From a virus, in the IMG/VR virus record IMGVR_UViG_3300030109_006070, positions 1 to 64,000 of that record: DNA of 64,000 bases. One strand, given 5' to 3'. Positions 39,800 through 48,773 of the stretch are shown here, piece by piece. A program made the translations under genes and the position numbers. A model generated the notes under the pieces. That model was not told the origin of the DNA. It searched no databases and saw only the letters and a list, made by a program, of their open reading frames with translations. Within the stretch, counting starts at the first letter, position 1. Every line of letters begins with the position of its first letter.

Positions 39800-40785
39800 T
39801 GAAAATTTTATTGTGTTTTGGGACTAGACCTGAATGGTTAAAAATAAAGCCACTCACTAAAGTTTTAGATAATTACCAACTTCTTTTTACTGGTCAGCAC
39901 ACAGATCTTTTAAAAGATGTAAAAGCCGACTATATTATCGAACAAAGCGATATCGGCAATAGGCTAGACCAAATCGTAGTGAGTTGTCTTGGTCAATTTC
40001 CTGCTGGGGATTTTGATTCTGTTTTAGTCCAAGGTGATACCGCTTCTGCTTTTGCTTGCGCTTTAGCCGCTTTTCATAGAGGTAAAAAAGTTTATTATCT
40101 AGAGGCTGGCCTTAGAACTTATAATCTTGATCACCCTTATCCAGAAGAAGGGTATAGACAAATGATATCGAGAATATCAGATGTTAATTTGTGTCCGACT
40201 ACCCTATCCAAAGACAATCTGCTGCATGAACTAGTAAAAGGAGAATCTCATGTGGTCGGAAACACAGTGTTGGATAATTTATTACCCTACAAAGAAAAGT
40301 GCGAATATCACAATAAGGTTCTTGTCACTTTGCACAGAAGAGAAAATCATAAACTTATTGATAGCTGGTTTAAACAGGTTAATTTGCTTGCTAAAAACAA
40401 CACGGATTTAGAATTTTTGTTACCACTACACCCTAACCCTAATGTTAAAAAACATAAACATTTATTAACTGACGTTAATGTTTTAGAACCCTTATCTCAC
40501 CCTATGCTTTTAGATATTTTAGCTAAATGTAAATTAGTTATTAGCGATAGCGGTGGGATACAAGAAGAGGGCAGCTTTTTAAACAAAAAGATTATAGTTT
40601 GTAGAGAAACAACAGAAAGGCCTGAAGGCAAAAAATCTGGGCATATCTTTATTTGTAAAAAACCCGAGAGGCTACATGGAATTTTCAATATCCTAAAATA
40701 TAATTACGAAATCGAAGAAGAGTGCCCATACGGAGACGGTTACTCTTCTTTAAAAATACTTAAATTACTCAATGAAGGACTTTAG
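39799..40785 (+). CDS. wecB: UDP-N-acetylglucosamine 2-epimerase, non-hydrolysing
   Basis: Interconverts UDP-GlcNAc and UDP-ManNAc. All family motifs are in order: FGTRPEWLKIKP (7-18), VQGDTASAFA (77-86), EAGLRT (102-107), YPEEGYRQMI (114-123), VTLHRREN (176-183), DSGGIQEE (250-257) and RETTERPEG (near 269-277). The length of 328 aa is slightly short, but the active site is complete. It provides ManNAc-type donor for the cassette's transferases. The gene overlaps the next by 14 bp. Distinction from hydrolysing NeuC-type enzymes rests on the motifs and is likely but not certain. Confidence 0.9.
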   Translation: MKILLCFGTRPEWLKIKPLTKVLDNYQLLFTGQHTDLLKDVKADYIIEQSDIGNRLDQIVVSCLGQFPAGDFDSVLVQGDTASAFACALAAFHRGKKVYYLEAGLRTYNLDHPYPEEGYRQMISRISDVNLCPTTLSKDNLLHELVKGESHVVGNTVLDNLLPYKEKCEYHNKVLVTLHRRENHKLIDSWFKQVNLLAKNNTDLEFLLPLHPNPNVKKHKHLLTDVNVLEPLSHPMLLDILAKCKLVISDSGGIQEEGSFLNKKIIVCRETTERPEGKKSGHIFICKKPERLHGIFNILKYNYEIEEECPYGDGYSSLKILKLLNEGL

Positions 40786-42013
40786 AGAAGACATATCTAA
40801 TATTTATAAAAGGCTTAAAGAAAAAAAACCTTTTGCTTTTTCTAAATATGCAGACGGTGAGTACAAAATTCTAGTTAATGAACCAATAACTAATTGTGAC
40901 AATTGGACCTTTTGCCCCGAAACGCATAAGGCAGAGCAATCTCTTCTTTTAGAGTCTTTTAAATATAAACATCCTGATTATGTGGTCGGAATAAGCTGTC
41001 CATGCTGTCAACCAGTTGAGCATGTTGATTGGATGAAAAAAACTGCTCGGGCTAAAAATTTAACTTGGGCGAATTTATTTGTTAATAGCAACTACGATTT
41101 TTTTACTAGAGAAATTATTCCTCTTTTTTCTTCTTGGGATAAAGAAGTTTTTCTTTTTGCTAACGAAGAAGGCCTCGGCAAAGATTTGCCTTTTAATGTA
41201 AGTAAATATTTTCCCCTCAACATGAAAGCTTGGCAAGAGCCATTTCTTTCTCATTGGATAGAGATAGGAGAGAAAAGAGCGAAAAACACAGAAGGAGCAC
41301 TTTTTTTATTTTCAGGAGGCCCTCTTGGAAACATTTTAAGCTATAAACTGCATCAAGCAAACCCGTTAAACACTTACATAGACATAGGCTCTACGATAAG
41401 CCCTTGGATAGTTGGGAGCAATAGAGATTATCATCATGGAGGCGCATCTAGAAATCAAAAATGCACATGGAGCCAAAAAGCAGATTTAGATTTTTCTGTT
41501 TTTAAGGGTGGGTGGTCCTACATGGCTGAAGAGATGAATAACGCGGTTTCTTTACTCCCTAAACAAAAGTCTTTAGATGTTATGGAGTTTGGGTGCGGCG
41601 ATAGTTCTATTAAGTTATTTAACTTGCTGAATAATAAATGGGATGTTCGATACGAAGCTTTTGAATCTAATTCAAATTACATTATTGATAACTCAAAAAT
41701 TAACTGCACTCATTATAACGAAGCAGAAATTGAGAGTTTAGATATTGGAAATAAAAAATACGACTTTATACTAATTGATGGCCCGAATGGAGTTTTACGC
41801 AAACATTGGTATTCTAAAATTACCAACAATGTCAAAAGAGGCACTATTATTCTAATAGATGATTGGTGTCATTTCGAAGAATTTGAGGAGGCGCTTGTTA
41901 ATGATTTTGGATCTAAAATTAAATATGAAGTTATAGAAACGAGAAAAGAATTTGACATAAATTCAGCGCCGCATTTAGGATACAAAAGTTGGAAAATAGT
42001 AAAAGTTTTATGA
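40772..42013 (+). CDS. GT-D-like glycosyltransferase fused to a methyltransferase
   Basis: A 413-aa protein of two parts. The N-terminal ~240 residues begin with KKPFAFSKYADGEYKIL; the SxxxDGE motif (DGE at 28-30) is that of GT-D (DUF1792) glycosyltransferases. GISCPCCQPVEHVDWM and LFLFSGGPLGNILSYKL follow. Residues about 265-413 look like a class I methyltransferase: LDVMEFGCGDSSIKLFNL (E-x-G-x-G), then YDFILIDGPNG and IILIDDWCHFEEFEE. A transferase that adds and caps a sugar in one chain is plausible. The methyl-donor site is inferred from pattern. Confidence 0.65.
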   Translation: MKDFREDISNIYKRLKEKKPFAFSKYADGEYKILVNEPITNCDNWTFCPETHKAEQSLLLESFKYKHPDYVVGISCPCCQPVEHVDWMKKTARAKNLTWANLFVNSNYDFFTREIIPLFSSWDKEVFLFANEEGLGKDLPFNVSKYFPLNMKAWQEPFLSHWIEIGEKRAKNTEGALFLFSGGPLGNILSYKLHQANPLNTYIDIGSTISPWIVGSNRDYHHGGASRNQKCTWSQKADLDFSVFKGGWSYMAEEMNNAVSLLPKQKSLDVMEFGCGDSSIKLFNLLNNKWDVRYEAFESNSNYIIDNSKINCTHYNEAEIESLDIGNKKYDFILIDGPNGVLRKHWYSKITNNVKRGTIILIDDWCHFEEFEEALVNDFGSKIKYEVIETRKEFDINSAPHLGYKSWKIVKVL

Positions 42014-42696
42014 TTACGAATACGGTTTACTCCCACAGTTCTTATTTTGATGTCTTAGAAATTTTCTTGGATCGGTGGAATTTATTTTATGGTGAAGATA
42101 TAACTGTCTTCGCAGATAAAAAGTATAAAGACTACGACACTATTATCTATGATGATAAGTTAAGCTATACAGAAAGATTGATACAGTGTCTAGAAAACAC
42201 AGACTGCGATATATTGCTCTATCAACACGAAGATATGTTTTTGTATAAGGAGCCTAATTCTAAAAAACTAAAAGATTATGAAAAAATATTAACTGATAGC
42301 AACAATTCTTTTATTAGACTAACTAAAGCTGGAGCTTGTAATTTTTCGAAAAGCCATTTATGCGAAACCTTATTAAATATTTCTAAAGATTCAAAAAATT
42401 TTTTTGCTGTTCAATCGGCACTTTGGAAAAAAGTTGATTTAATTAAATTTTTAAAAGAAGCGGGGTCTTTAAGCATATGGGATCTTGAGTGGACATCTCC
42501 TCAAATAAATACAAAAGCATCTTTGTTTGGTTTGTCTCATTTCGATAATGAGCCTCCAAGGGGAGGGCACTTTGACTCAAACGTATGGCCTTATATTGCC
42601 ACAGCTATAAATAAAGGAAAATGGAATTTTGGAGAATATGAAAAAGAGTTTTCTGAAATAGATAAAGTTTTAATCAACAAAAGGCCAAGATATTAA
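42010..42696 (+). CDS. Putative GT-A-like glycosyltransferase
   Basis: Start at ATG 42010, which overlaps the upstream stop (ATGA). The 228-aa product opens MITNTVYSHSSYFDVLEIFL. CDILLYQHEDMFLYKEP (about 67-83) has the form of a metal-binding DxD-like strand with HED. SIWDLEWTSPQINTKASLF and the His/Arg-rich DNEPPRGGHFDSNVWPY lie where GT-A enzymes hold acceptor residues. Family not recognised with certainty. Coupled in both directions within the cassette. Confidence 0.5.
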   Translation: MITNTVYSHSSYFDVLEIFLDRWNLFYGEDITVFADKKYKDYDTIIYDDKLSYTERLIQCLENTDCDILLYQHEDMFLYKEPNSKKLKDYEKILTDSNNSFIRLTKAGACNFSKSHLCETLLNISKDSKNFFAVQSALWKKVDLIKFLKEAGSLSIWDLEWTSPQINTKASLFGLSHFDNEPPRGGHFDSNVWPYIATAINKGKWNFGEYEKEFSEIDKVLINKRPRY

Positions 42697-42697
42697 G

Positions 42698-43294
42698 ATG
42701 GAAGAGTGGTGTATTGTTGTTCAGGGTCCATCTGATTCTGTGTCAGAAATAAAAAGGTCAACCGAAGGTTATAAAACCATATTTTCTACATGGGTGGGTG
42801 ACGAGCCTAAGTATTCTAAAGACGACGATGTAATTTTTAATGAAAAACCCAAGGAGGTAGGAATCGGGAATTTGTATTATCAGCAGACATCGACAATGAA
42901 CGGTTTGCTAAAAGCGCAAAAGTTAGGTTTTAAAAATGTTTTTAAAACAAGAAGTGATTTTATACCTACGAACATAAATGAACTTATTAAGGGCTTTACC
43001 CATAAATTAAATTTATTCTTTTGGCACAATTATACTGGCGGTTATATTTGTGATTATTTTATGGCTGGAGAAACAGACTTAATGATAAAGTTGTGGAAAA
43101 AAAAGAGTGATGAAGGTTATAACTTCGCAGAACGCATGATAACCGAAAATTTCTTTGAAATGGGATTAAAAGAAGAAGACTTCGAATTTTATTTAAACAA
43201 ACTCAATGAAAAAAATGACATTTTCTGGACAAAATACGATAAATTTCTATCATCCTATAAGTCAGACGAGCTAGCTCTTGATTTTATAAAATGA
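42698..43294 (+). CDS. WavE-like glycosyltransferase
   Basis: A 198-aa protein. The N-terminus WCIVVQGPSDSVSEIKRSTE, then KTIFSTWVGDE, FNEKPKEVGIGNLYYQQTST and KNVFKTRSDFIPTN, match the order of WavE LPS-synthesis proteins (VxQGP, STW-x-DE, NxxxQ, KTRSD). WavE acts in LPS core synthesis in Vibrio. Here it is shorter than usual, with a loose C-terminus. Together with the other transferases it suggests an LPS- or capsule-like glycan product. Confidence 0.65.
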   Translation: MEEWCIVVQGPSDSVSEIKRSTEGYKTIFSTWVGDEPKYSKDDDVIFNEKPKEVGIGNLYYQQTSTMNGLLKAQKLGFKNVFKTRSDFIPTNINELIKGFTHKLNLFFWHNYTGGYICDYFMAGETDLMIKLWKKKSDEGYNFAERMITENFFEMGLKEEDFEFYLNKLNEKNDIFWTKYDKFLSSYKSDELALDFIK

Positions 43295-44019
43295 ACAATA
43301 ATTACAACAAAGACGCATTTTCTTCAAATTCGGAAAGAAGATATAGCAACTGGGAAGGAACAGTGTTAAGCTATACTTTTGATTTTGTTAAAAAAATTGA
43401 GAACAAAATAGATCTAGAAAAAGTCAACCATGTTTTAGATATTGGCTCCAGAGACGCTTGTCAAAGCTTAGAGCTATCTGACTGGTTCCCGAATTCTACG
43501 GTTCATTGTTTTGAACCAGTTCCAGAAACTGCTGCTTGGTGTAAAAACAATATTAAAGATAGAAAAAATATTCTTTTTTATGAAAAAGCAATTGGTTCTA
43601 TTGACGGCAGCGTTAAGTTCCACAAAGTGGTCAATGGAAATATAGGAGCCAGCTCTCTATATCGCACTAATAACGAGCATCACCATGCGCGAACTTGGGC
43701 ACAAGAAGAAATTGAAGTTGAGTGTATTAGGGGAGATTCCTTTATAAAAGAAAACGCAATAAACCAAATTGATTTAATATGGATGGATGTACAAGGAGCG
43801 GAAATAGAAGTCTTAAACAGTTTTGGGAGCGACTTAGAAAACATTAAAGCTATTCATTCTGAAGTCGGATTGGGGAAAATATATGAAAAGTCGACTGTAA
43901 AAAATGAATTAATAAACTTTATGGAAGACAAAGGGTTTGTAGTCGAATGTTGCCTGTCGAATGCTTTAGGGATTGAAGAAGATATTGTCTTTGTAAATAA
44001 AAAATTTATTTTAAAATGA
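43291..44019 (+). CDS. FkbM-family methyltransferase
   Basis: A 242-aa SAM-dependent methyltransferase. Motif I is VLDIGSRDACQSLE (about 49-62) and motif II is VHCFEPVPETAAWCKNNI (about 72-89). DLIWMDVQGAEIEVLNSFG (about 160-178) is the FkbM hallmark, D-x-QG-E. FkbM enzymes O-methylate sugars or glycan ends. The gene overlaps its neighbours by 4 bp on both sides. Probably methylates a sugar hydroxyl in the cassette's product. Confidence 0.85.
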   Translation: MNNNYNKDAFSSNSERRYSNWEGTVLSYTFDFVKKIENKIDLEKVNHVLDIGSRDACQSLELSDWFPNSTVHCFEPVPETAAWCKNNIKDRKNILFYEKAIGSIDGSVKFHKVVNGNIGASSLYRTNNEHHHARTWAQEEIEVECIRGDSFIKENAINQIDLIWMDVQGAEIEVLNSFGSDLENIKAIHSEVGLGKIYEKSTVKNELINFMEDKGFVVECCLSNALGIEEDIVFVNKKFILK

Positions 44020-44774
44020 AAATTGCTTTTTGTATATCAGGGTTATTTAAACCCAGCACCACACATTCCGCAGCGTATGAAAATAAATTTGCATATTTAA
44101 CTGAAAAGATAAAAGAATACAAGGCTGATACCTTTATATATTCTTTCTCTAAAGAAATCGAATCTGAAGTTGTTAACATCTTTGAACCAAAAGATTTTAA
44201 GTTCGAAGTACAGAAAGAATTTGAAGATAAAGTAGCCAATATAAATAGCATATTAGACAAAGGCACCGCGAAAAGAGTCTTTAGTATGTTTTATTCCAGA
44301 AAAAAGGTTTGCGAATTAAGAAAAAAGTTTGAAAAAGAAAATAAAACAAACTACGATGTGGTTGTTTTGTGCAGACCAGATTTAGGTTATGTATCTACCG
44401 AAAATTTTAAAATTCCAAATTTACATGAAATAGACGCTGATTATCTATATTCGATGTATTGGAATCAATTCAACGCAGGAATGCCAGATTGGTTTTTCAT
44501 TTCTAACCCTCAAAATATTGATTTTTTGTCGAGAATTTATGACAAGCTCCCATTATATTTAAAACATAACAGTGACTATAAAAAATCTATCACTAGTGGA
44601 TTTCCATACAGCAATTCAGAAAACAGATTTTCTCAAGAAATATTCAATAAATCTCCTCGGCATTCTGAAAAAATAGACGAAATATACATGTTAAACCAGC
44701 ATGTTTTGTTGAAATATTATTTATTAGAGAATGATAAATTTTCTTTAGACTTTTTAAAATTCTCTGACCATTGA
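44016..44774 (+). CDS. Putative glycosyltransferase (DUF7796-like layout)
   Basis: A 252-aa protein that opens MKIAFCISGLFKPSTTHSAA, with the ISG turn of a nucleotide-binding fold. YKADTFIYSFSKEIESEVVN and YDVVVLCRPDLGYVSTENF (about 108-126) follow, the last being a D-x-x-(L/Y)CRPD-type strand seen in a family of marine-phage and bacterial glycan enzymes. IYMLNQHVLLKYYLLEN lies near the end. No catalytic residues can be assigned with certainty. Confidence 0.45.
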   Translation: MKIAFCISGLFKPSTTHSAAYENKFAYLTEKIKEYKADTFIYSFSKEIESEVVNIFEPKDFKFEVQKEFEDKVANINSILDKGTAKRVFSMFYSRKKVCELRKKFEKENKTNYDVVVLCRPDLGYVSTENFKIPNLHEIDADYLYSMYWNQFNAGMPDWFFISNPQNIDFLSRIYDKLPLYLKHNSDYKKSITSGFPYSNSENRFSQEIFNKSPRHSEKIDEIYMLNQHVLLKYYLLENDKFSLDFLKFSDH

Positions 44775-44775
44775 C

Positions 44776-45489
44776 ATGGATGACAAAATAACATTAAAAA
44801 ACATTGAGCTATCTAAAGTGTCTCAAGATTTATACGATGCCTTCAATAGCTTTATCTTGAGTGATGATACAAGACTATTCAATAAGCTTGTTTCAAGAGC
44901 CTTGTTATATAATGAAGTTAAGGATATCCCAGGAGATATAGTGGAATGCGGTGTTTTTAAAGGGACGGGCATGTATACATTTTTAAAACTAAAAAATATA
45001 TTCAACCCTAATTCATCAAAAAAAGTTTTAGGATTTGATTTCTTTAATACTAAAGAATTAATGGACTCTATTTCTGACGAAACAGACAAAAATACAATGG
45101 ATGTTTTATTCTCTGAAAGAGCCTTCGAACACAAAGTTTCATTTAAAGAAAATCTCGCTAATCAAATACGCAATCATAAATTTACAGACTCTGACTTTAT
45201 GTTAGTAGAAGGAGATATTTCTTCAACTACAAAAGAATTTTCAGAAAAAAATCCTGGGTTTAAGATATCTCTCTTATACATGGATGTTGATTTAGAGACC
45301 CCCACTTATAATGCCTTGAATAACCTTTGGGACAATATGACAAAAGGAGGATTAATTGTTTTTGATGAATACGGCTATCATAAATGGAGTGAGTCAAAAG
45401 GTGTTGATAAGTTTATTAAAGAAAAAAATTTAGACATAAAGTCTTTAAATTGTTTGTGTCCGACAGCTTATATAAAAAAACATGATTGA
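44776..45489 (+). CDS. TylF/MycF-like O-methyltransferase
   Basis: A 237-aa class I methyltransferase of the macrocin O-methyltransferase family. PGDIVECGVFKGTGMYTFLK (about 51-70) is motif I. SLLYMDVDLETPTYNALNNL (about 174-193) and KGGLIVFDEYGYHKWSESKGV (about 198-218) are the metal-binding motifs with acidic residues DxD and DEY. Members methylate sugars of antibiotics and surface glycans, needing Mg. The start follows the previous stop by 1 bp. It is the second sugar methyltransferase of the cassette. Confidence 0.85.
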   Translation: MDDKITLKNIELSKVSQDLYDAFNSFILSDDTRLFNKLVSRALLYNEVKDIPGDIVECGVFKGTGMYTFLKLKNIFNPNSSKKVLGFDFFNTKELMDSISDETDKNTMDVLFSERAFEHKVSFKENLANQIRNHKFTDSDFMLVEGDISSTTKEFSEKNPGFKISLLYMDVDLETPTYNALNNLWDNMTKGGLIVFDEYGYHKWSESKGVDKFIKEKNLDIKSLNCLCPTAYIKKHD

Positions 45490-46840
45490 TTTTGTTATAT
45501 TTGATTTAGATGGAGTGTTGGTAGAGACCAAACACATTCATTTTGATGCTTTAAATAAAGCTCTGGCCGAAATTGATCCAAAATTTTGCATAAGCAAATC
45601 AGACCATTTGAATATCTTCGACGGTTTAAAAACCCGAGATAAGTTAAACATTTTAAGCGACTCTTTTGGCTTGCCACCACACACTCACGATAATATATGG
45701 CAAACCAAACAAAAAATTACTTCTGAAAAATTTTCCACTATCAAACCTGATTTAAAATTAATTGAGGCTTTTAATTGGTTGCGCTCTCGTAATATAAAGA
45801 TGGCGTGTTGCTCGAACGCCATCCGAAAATCTGTTTACGGAATGCTTTGTCGCGCTGGCTTAATTGAATTCTTTGATTATATCTTATCCAATGAAGATGT
45901 AGAAAATTCAAAACCTCACCCTCAAATGTATTGGGAGGCTATGTCGGCTTTTAAGGCCAACCCAGAAAATACATTAATTATTGAAGATTCTCCTAATGGC
46001 CTGTTAGCCGCTCAACGTAGTGGCGCTAATGTCTGGAGAGTAAAAAGCCCACAAGAAATAACAATAAAAACTTTAACATCGCAGTTAAGCGGTAACAAAA
46101 AACTTATGACTACTCGTTGGCAAGATTCAAATTTAAACGTCTTAATCCCTATGGCGGGTGCGGGTAGCAGGTTCCAAGCCGCAGGATATACCTTCCCGAA
46201 GCCATTAATAGAAGTCAGAGGTCAGCCGATGATTCAAACAGTTGTGGAAAACCTTAATTGTGAAAGCCCTCATACTTTTATTGTCCAAAAATCTCATCGT
46301 AACAAATATAATTTAGACACTCTTCTAAATTTAATTTCTCCCGATTGCCATATTATAGAAGCAGACGGGATAACCGAAGGAGCGGCTTGCACTACACTGT
46401 TAAGTAAAGATGTCATCAATAACGATCAACCTCTTTTGATCGCTAATTCAGATCAATACGTAGATTGGGATGCTAGCGAATTTTTGTATAAAATGCAGGA
46501 ACAAGATGCTGACGCTGGAATCCTTACCTTTAAATCAACCCACCCCAAATGGTCTTTTGCTAAAGTTGACGATAACGGTAGCGTCACTGAAGTAGCGGAG
46601 AAAAATCCTATCTCTGATATAGCTACAGTTGGCATCTATTACTGGAAAAAAGGTTCTGATTATGTAAAATATACAGAGCAAATGATAGAAAAAAACATAA
46701 GACATAACAATGAGTTCTATGTATGCCCTGTTTTTAATGAGGCTATTAAAGACGGTAAAGTAGTTAAAACCTTTAATATAGAAAAGATGTGGGGTTTAGG
46801 AACCCCCGAAGATTTAGATTTTTTCTTAAAAAGCAATTAA
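45482..46840 (+). CDS. HAD phosphatase fused to sugar nucleotidyltransferase
   Basis: A 452-aa fusion. HAD motifs: FDLDGVL (7-13), CCSNA (109-113), KPHP (144-147) and IIEDSPNG (166-173). A nucleotidyltransferase domain starts near 218: LIPMAGAGSRFQAAGYTFPK with GAGSR at 226-230 and KPLIEV at 240-245, then LLIANSDQYVDWDASEF with the metal-binding N-S-D, and a late EVAEKNPISDIATVGIYYW. One chain could remove a phosphate from a sugar bisphosphate and activate another sugar with an NTP. Directly upstream of a second, shorter nucleotidyltransferase. Confidence 0.85.
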   Translation: MIDFVIFDLDGVLVETKHIHFDALNKALAEIDPKFCISKSDHLNIFDGLKTRDKLNILSDSFGLPPHTHDNIWQTKQKITSEKFSTIKPDLKLIEAFNWLRSRNIKMACCSNAIRKSVYGMLCRAGLIEFFDYILSNEDVENSKPHPQMYWEAMSAFKANPENTLIIEDSPNGLLAAQRSGANVWRVKSPQEITIKTLTSQLSGNKKLMTTRWQDSNLNVLIPMAGAGSRFQAAGYTFPKPLIEVRGQPMIQTVVENLNCESPHTFIVQKSHRNKYNLDTLLNLISPDCHIIEADGITEGAACTTLLSKDVINNDQPLLIANSDQYVDWDASEFLYKMQEQDADAGILTFKSTHPKWSFAKVDDNGSVTEVAEKNPISDIATVGIYYWKKGSDYVKYTEQMIEKNIRHNNEFYVCPVFNEAIKDGKVVKTFNIEKMWGLGTPEDLDFFLKSN

Positions 46841-46844
46841 ATTT

Positions 46845-47561
46845 ATGACATTCTTAATTCCTTGCGCTGGTTTAGGCGCTAGATTCCATTCTAAAATCCC
46901 CAAGCCTCTTATTGAGGTTCTAGATGGTCGCCCGATGCTTGAGCTTGTATTAGAAAACTTAAGACAGCGAGAGGATGATCGGTTTATCTGCTGTATTCTC
47001 AAAGAACATGATTTAAAATTTAATCTTTCTCAAGAAATTAAAAAGTTTGCTCCTTATGTAGACATTTGCGTTGTAGAAAAACTAAAAGATGGCCCAGCTT
47101 CTACTTGTTATGAGGCGAAAGATCTAGTAGATCAGGACGATGAATTAATCATTATAAACTGCGATCAAATTATCGAAGATTTTAATATCGAGGCGTTTTT
47201 AAGATTTGCTCATTCACACGATTATGACGGCGTTTTAGGAACATTCTTTTCTCGCTCTCCTAAAAACAGTTATGTTAAATTAAACGATGACGGCCTTGTC
47301 GTCGAAGCTCAAGAGAAAAAAGTATTGAGCGAATACGCGACAAATGGGCTACATTATTGGAAGAAAACTTCCTATTTCTTTGATTCTTATCGTGTTATGG
47401 TCGAAAAAAACGCTCGCACTTTAAATGAATTTTATGTAGCTCCTTCATATAATTATTTAATTAATGATGGAAAAAGAATTGGAGCTTATCACTTTAACGA
47501 GCATTATCCAATTGGAATACCAAGTGATTTAAATTATTATAAAAACTTTAAAACAAAATGA
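46845..47561 (+). CDS. Sugar-phosphate nucleotidyltransferase
   Basis: A 238-aa single-domain enzyme that joins NTP and sugar phosphate. FLIPCAGLGARFHSKIPKPLIEV (3-25) shows the G-x-G-x-R-F and KPLIEV motifs. LIIINCDQIIEDFNIEAFL near 102-120 has the metal-binding D-Q. VVEAQEKKVLSEYATNGLHYW near 147-167 parallels VTEVAEKNPISDIATVGIYYW in the upstream fusion, so the two are tandem paralogues. It overlaps the RuBisCO-like gene by 4 bp, placing the two in one translational unit. Confidence 0.85.
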   Translation: MTFLIPCAGLGARFHSKIPKPLIEVLDGRPMLELVLENLRQREDDRFICCILKEHDLKFNLSQEIKKFAPYVDICVVEKLKDGPASTCYEAKDLVDQDDELIIINCDQIIEDFNIEAFLRFAHSHDYDGVLGTFFSRSPKNSYVKLNDDGLVVEAQEKKVLSEYATNGLHYWKKTSYFFDSYRVMVEKNARTLNEFYVAPSYNYLINDGKRIGAYHFNEHYPIGIPSDLNYYKNFKTK

Positions 47562-48760
47562 AAAGCTTATTTAGAGACAAAGTGGACGAAAACAAATATT
47601 ACATCGCCACCTATCACCTTAAGTCCTCTCCTTCTTCGACTTTACGCGAAGCTGCATTTAATTTGGCAGTAGGCCAATCGATTGGAAACCCTGCGAAACG
47701 AGCAGAAATGGAAACGGAAGAAATGTTTGAAAATCATGCTTGTATTGTTTTAGCTGATGAATCCGAACTAGAAAAGAAAGTGGAAGGTGATGTTTCTATT
47801 GCATTCCCTGAAGCAAATATTGATTTTGCCACAGACGGTATTTCTCAATTACTTGTGCAAACAATGGGGGGGCAGATGGATATTGACGTAATCGAAAAAT
47901 GTAGGATGCTTGATATTAAATTTACACCTACTATGCTATCGTGCCTTAAGGGTCCAATTATTGGACTTAAAGAAATTAAAGAGCACTGCAAAATTCCTGA
48001 TGATCAGGTAATTTTAGGAGGAATTACTAAGCCTAAAATTGGTCTTACTCCTGAATTACATTTAGAGCTAGTGAAAAGACTTGTCGATGGAGGTTGTAAC
48101 TTTATTAAAGAAGATGAAATCTTATCGGGAGCTGCTCACTGCCCACTAGAAAAAAGAGTTGAGCTAGTATCTAACTATTTAGCGAATTGCGGATCTCCTG
48201 TATTTTATTGTGTTTCCATCCATTCAGACCCCGCTTATTTGCTTAAGCGTGTCCAACAAGTATATGACTTAGGAGGTAACGGAATTCATGTAAATTTTCA
48301 TTGCGGCCTCGGAGCTTATAAATCGATAAGGGAGACTGAATTACCTCTTTTGATGCATTACCAAAAAAGCGGAGATAGAGTATTAAACCATCATTCTCAT
48401 CGCTACAGCATTGAACCCTCTTTGATGTTTAAGCTTGTTTCGTTATCTGGCTGCGGAACCCTTCACGCAGGTATGATTGGAGGCTATCTTGAAAGCGGAG
48501 ATGAAGAAGTTAAAAATATAATGTCAATTCTTAACTCTCAAAATTCAGTTCCAGCTTTGAGCTGTGGTATGCACCCAGGTTTAGTTAAACATATCCAAAA
48601 AACTGTAGGCCATGCTAACTGGATGGCCAATGTTGGAGGAGCAATAACTTCGCACCCTATGGGGACTGCCGCAGGAGCAAGAGCAATGAAACAAGCAATA
48701 ACAGAAGATTACGGCAAAGAGTTTGGTGTCGCAGCCACGAAATGGGGAATTGAAATGTGA
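47558..48760 (+). CDS. RuBisCO-like protein (form IV)
   Basis: A 400-aa protein with the RuBisCO large-subunit layout. TKPKIGLTPE (157-166) holds Lys158/Lys160, equal to Lys175/Lys177 of spinach RuBisCO. IKEDE (183-187) holds the carbamylation Lys184 and metal ligands Asp186/Glu187 (Lys201, Asp203, Glu204). HAG (303-305) matches His327. Loop 6, MIGGYLES, has Tyr310 where catalytic Lys334 should be. SCGMH (335-339) and VGGAITSHPMG (359-369) match the phosphate loops, with Ala for the third Gly. So it should bind Mg and a phosphorylated sugar and enolise it, but not fix CO2. It overlaps a nucleotidyltransferase gene and precedes a cupin. Substrate unknown. Confidence 0.9.
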   Translation: MKSLFRDKVDENKYYIATYHLKSSPSSTLREAAFNLAVGQSIGNPAKRAEMETEEMFENHACIVLADESELEKKVEGDVSIAFPEANIDFATDGISQLLVQTMGGQMDIDVIEKCRMLDIKFTPTMLSCLKGPIIGLKEIKEHCKIPDDQVILGGITKPKIGLTPELHLELVKRLVDGGCNFIKEDEILSGAAHCPLEKRVELVSNYLANCGSPVFYCVSIHSDPAYLLKRVQQVYDLGGNGIHVNFHCGLGAYKSIRETELPLLMHYQKSGDRVLNHHSHRYSIEPSLMFKLVSLSGCGTLHAGMIGGYLESGDEEVKNIMSILNSQNSVPALSCGMHPGLVKHIQKTVGHANWMANVGGAITSHPMGTAAGARAMKQAITEDYGKEFGVAATKWGIEM

Positions 48761-48773
48761 GGTTAATATAATT

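Noticed and set aside
47558-48760. True CO2-fixing RuBisCO
   Set aside because: Loop-6 Lys334 is Tyr and the last phosphate loop is altered. The metal site alone is not enough for carboxylation, so a form IV RuBisCO-like protein is the better call.
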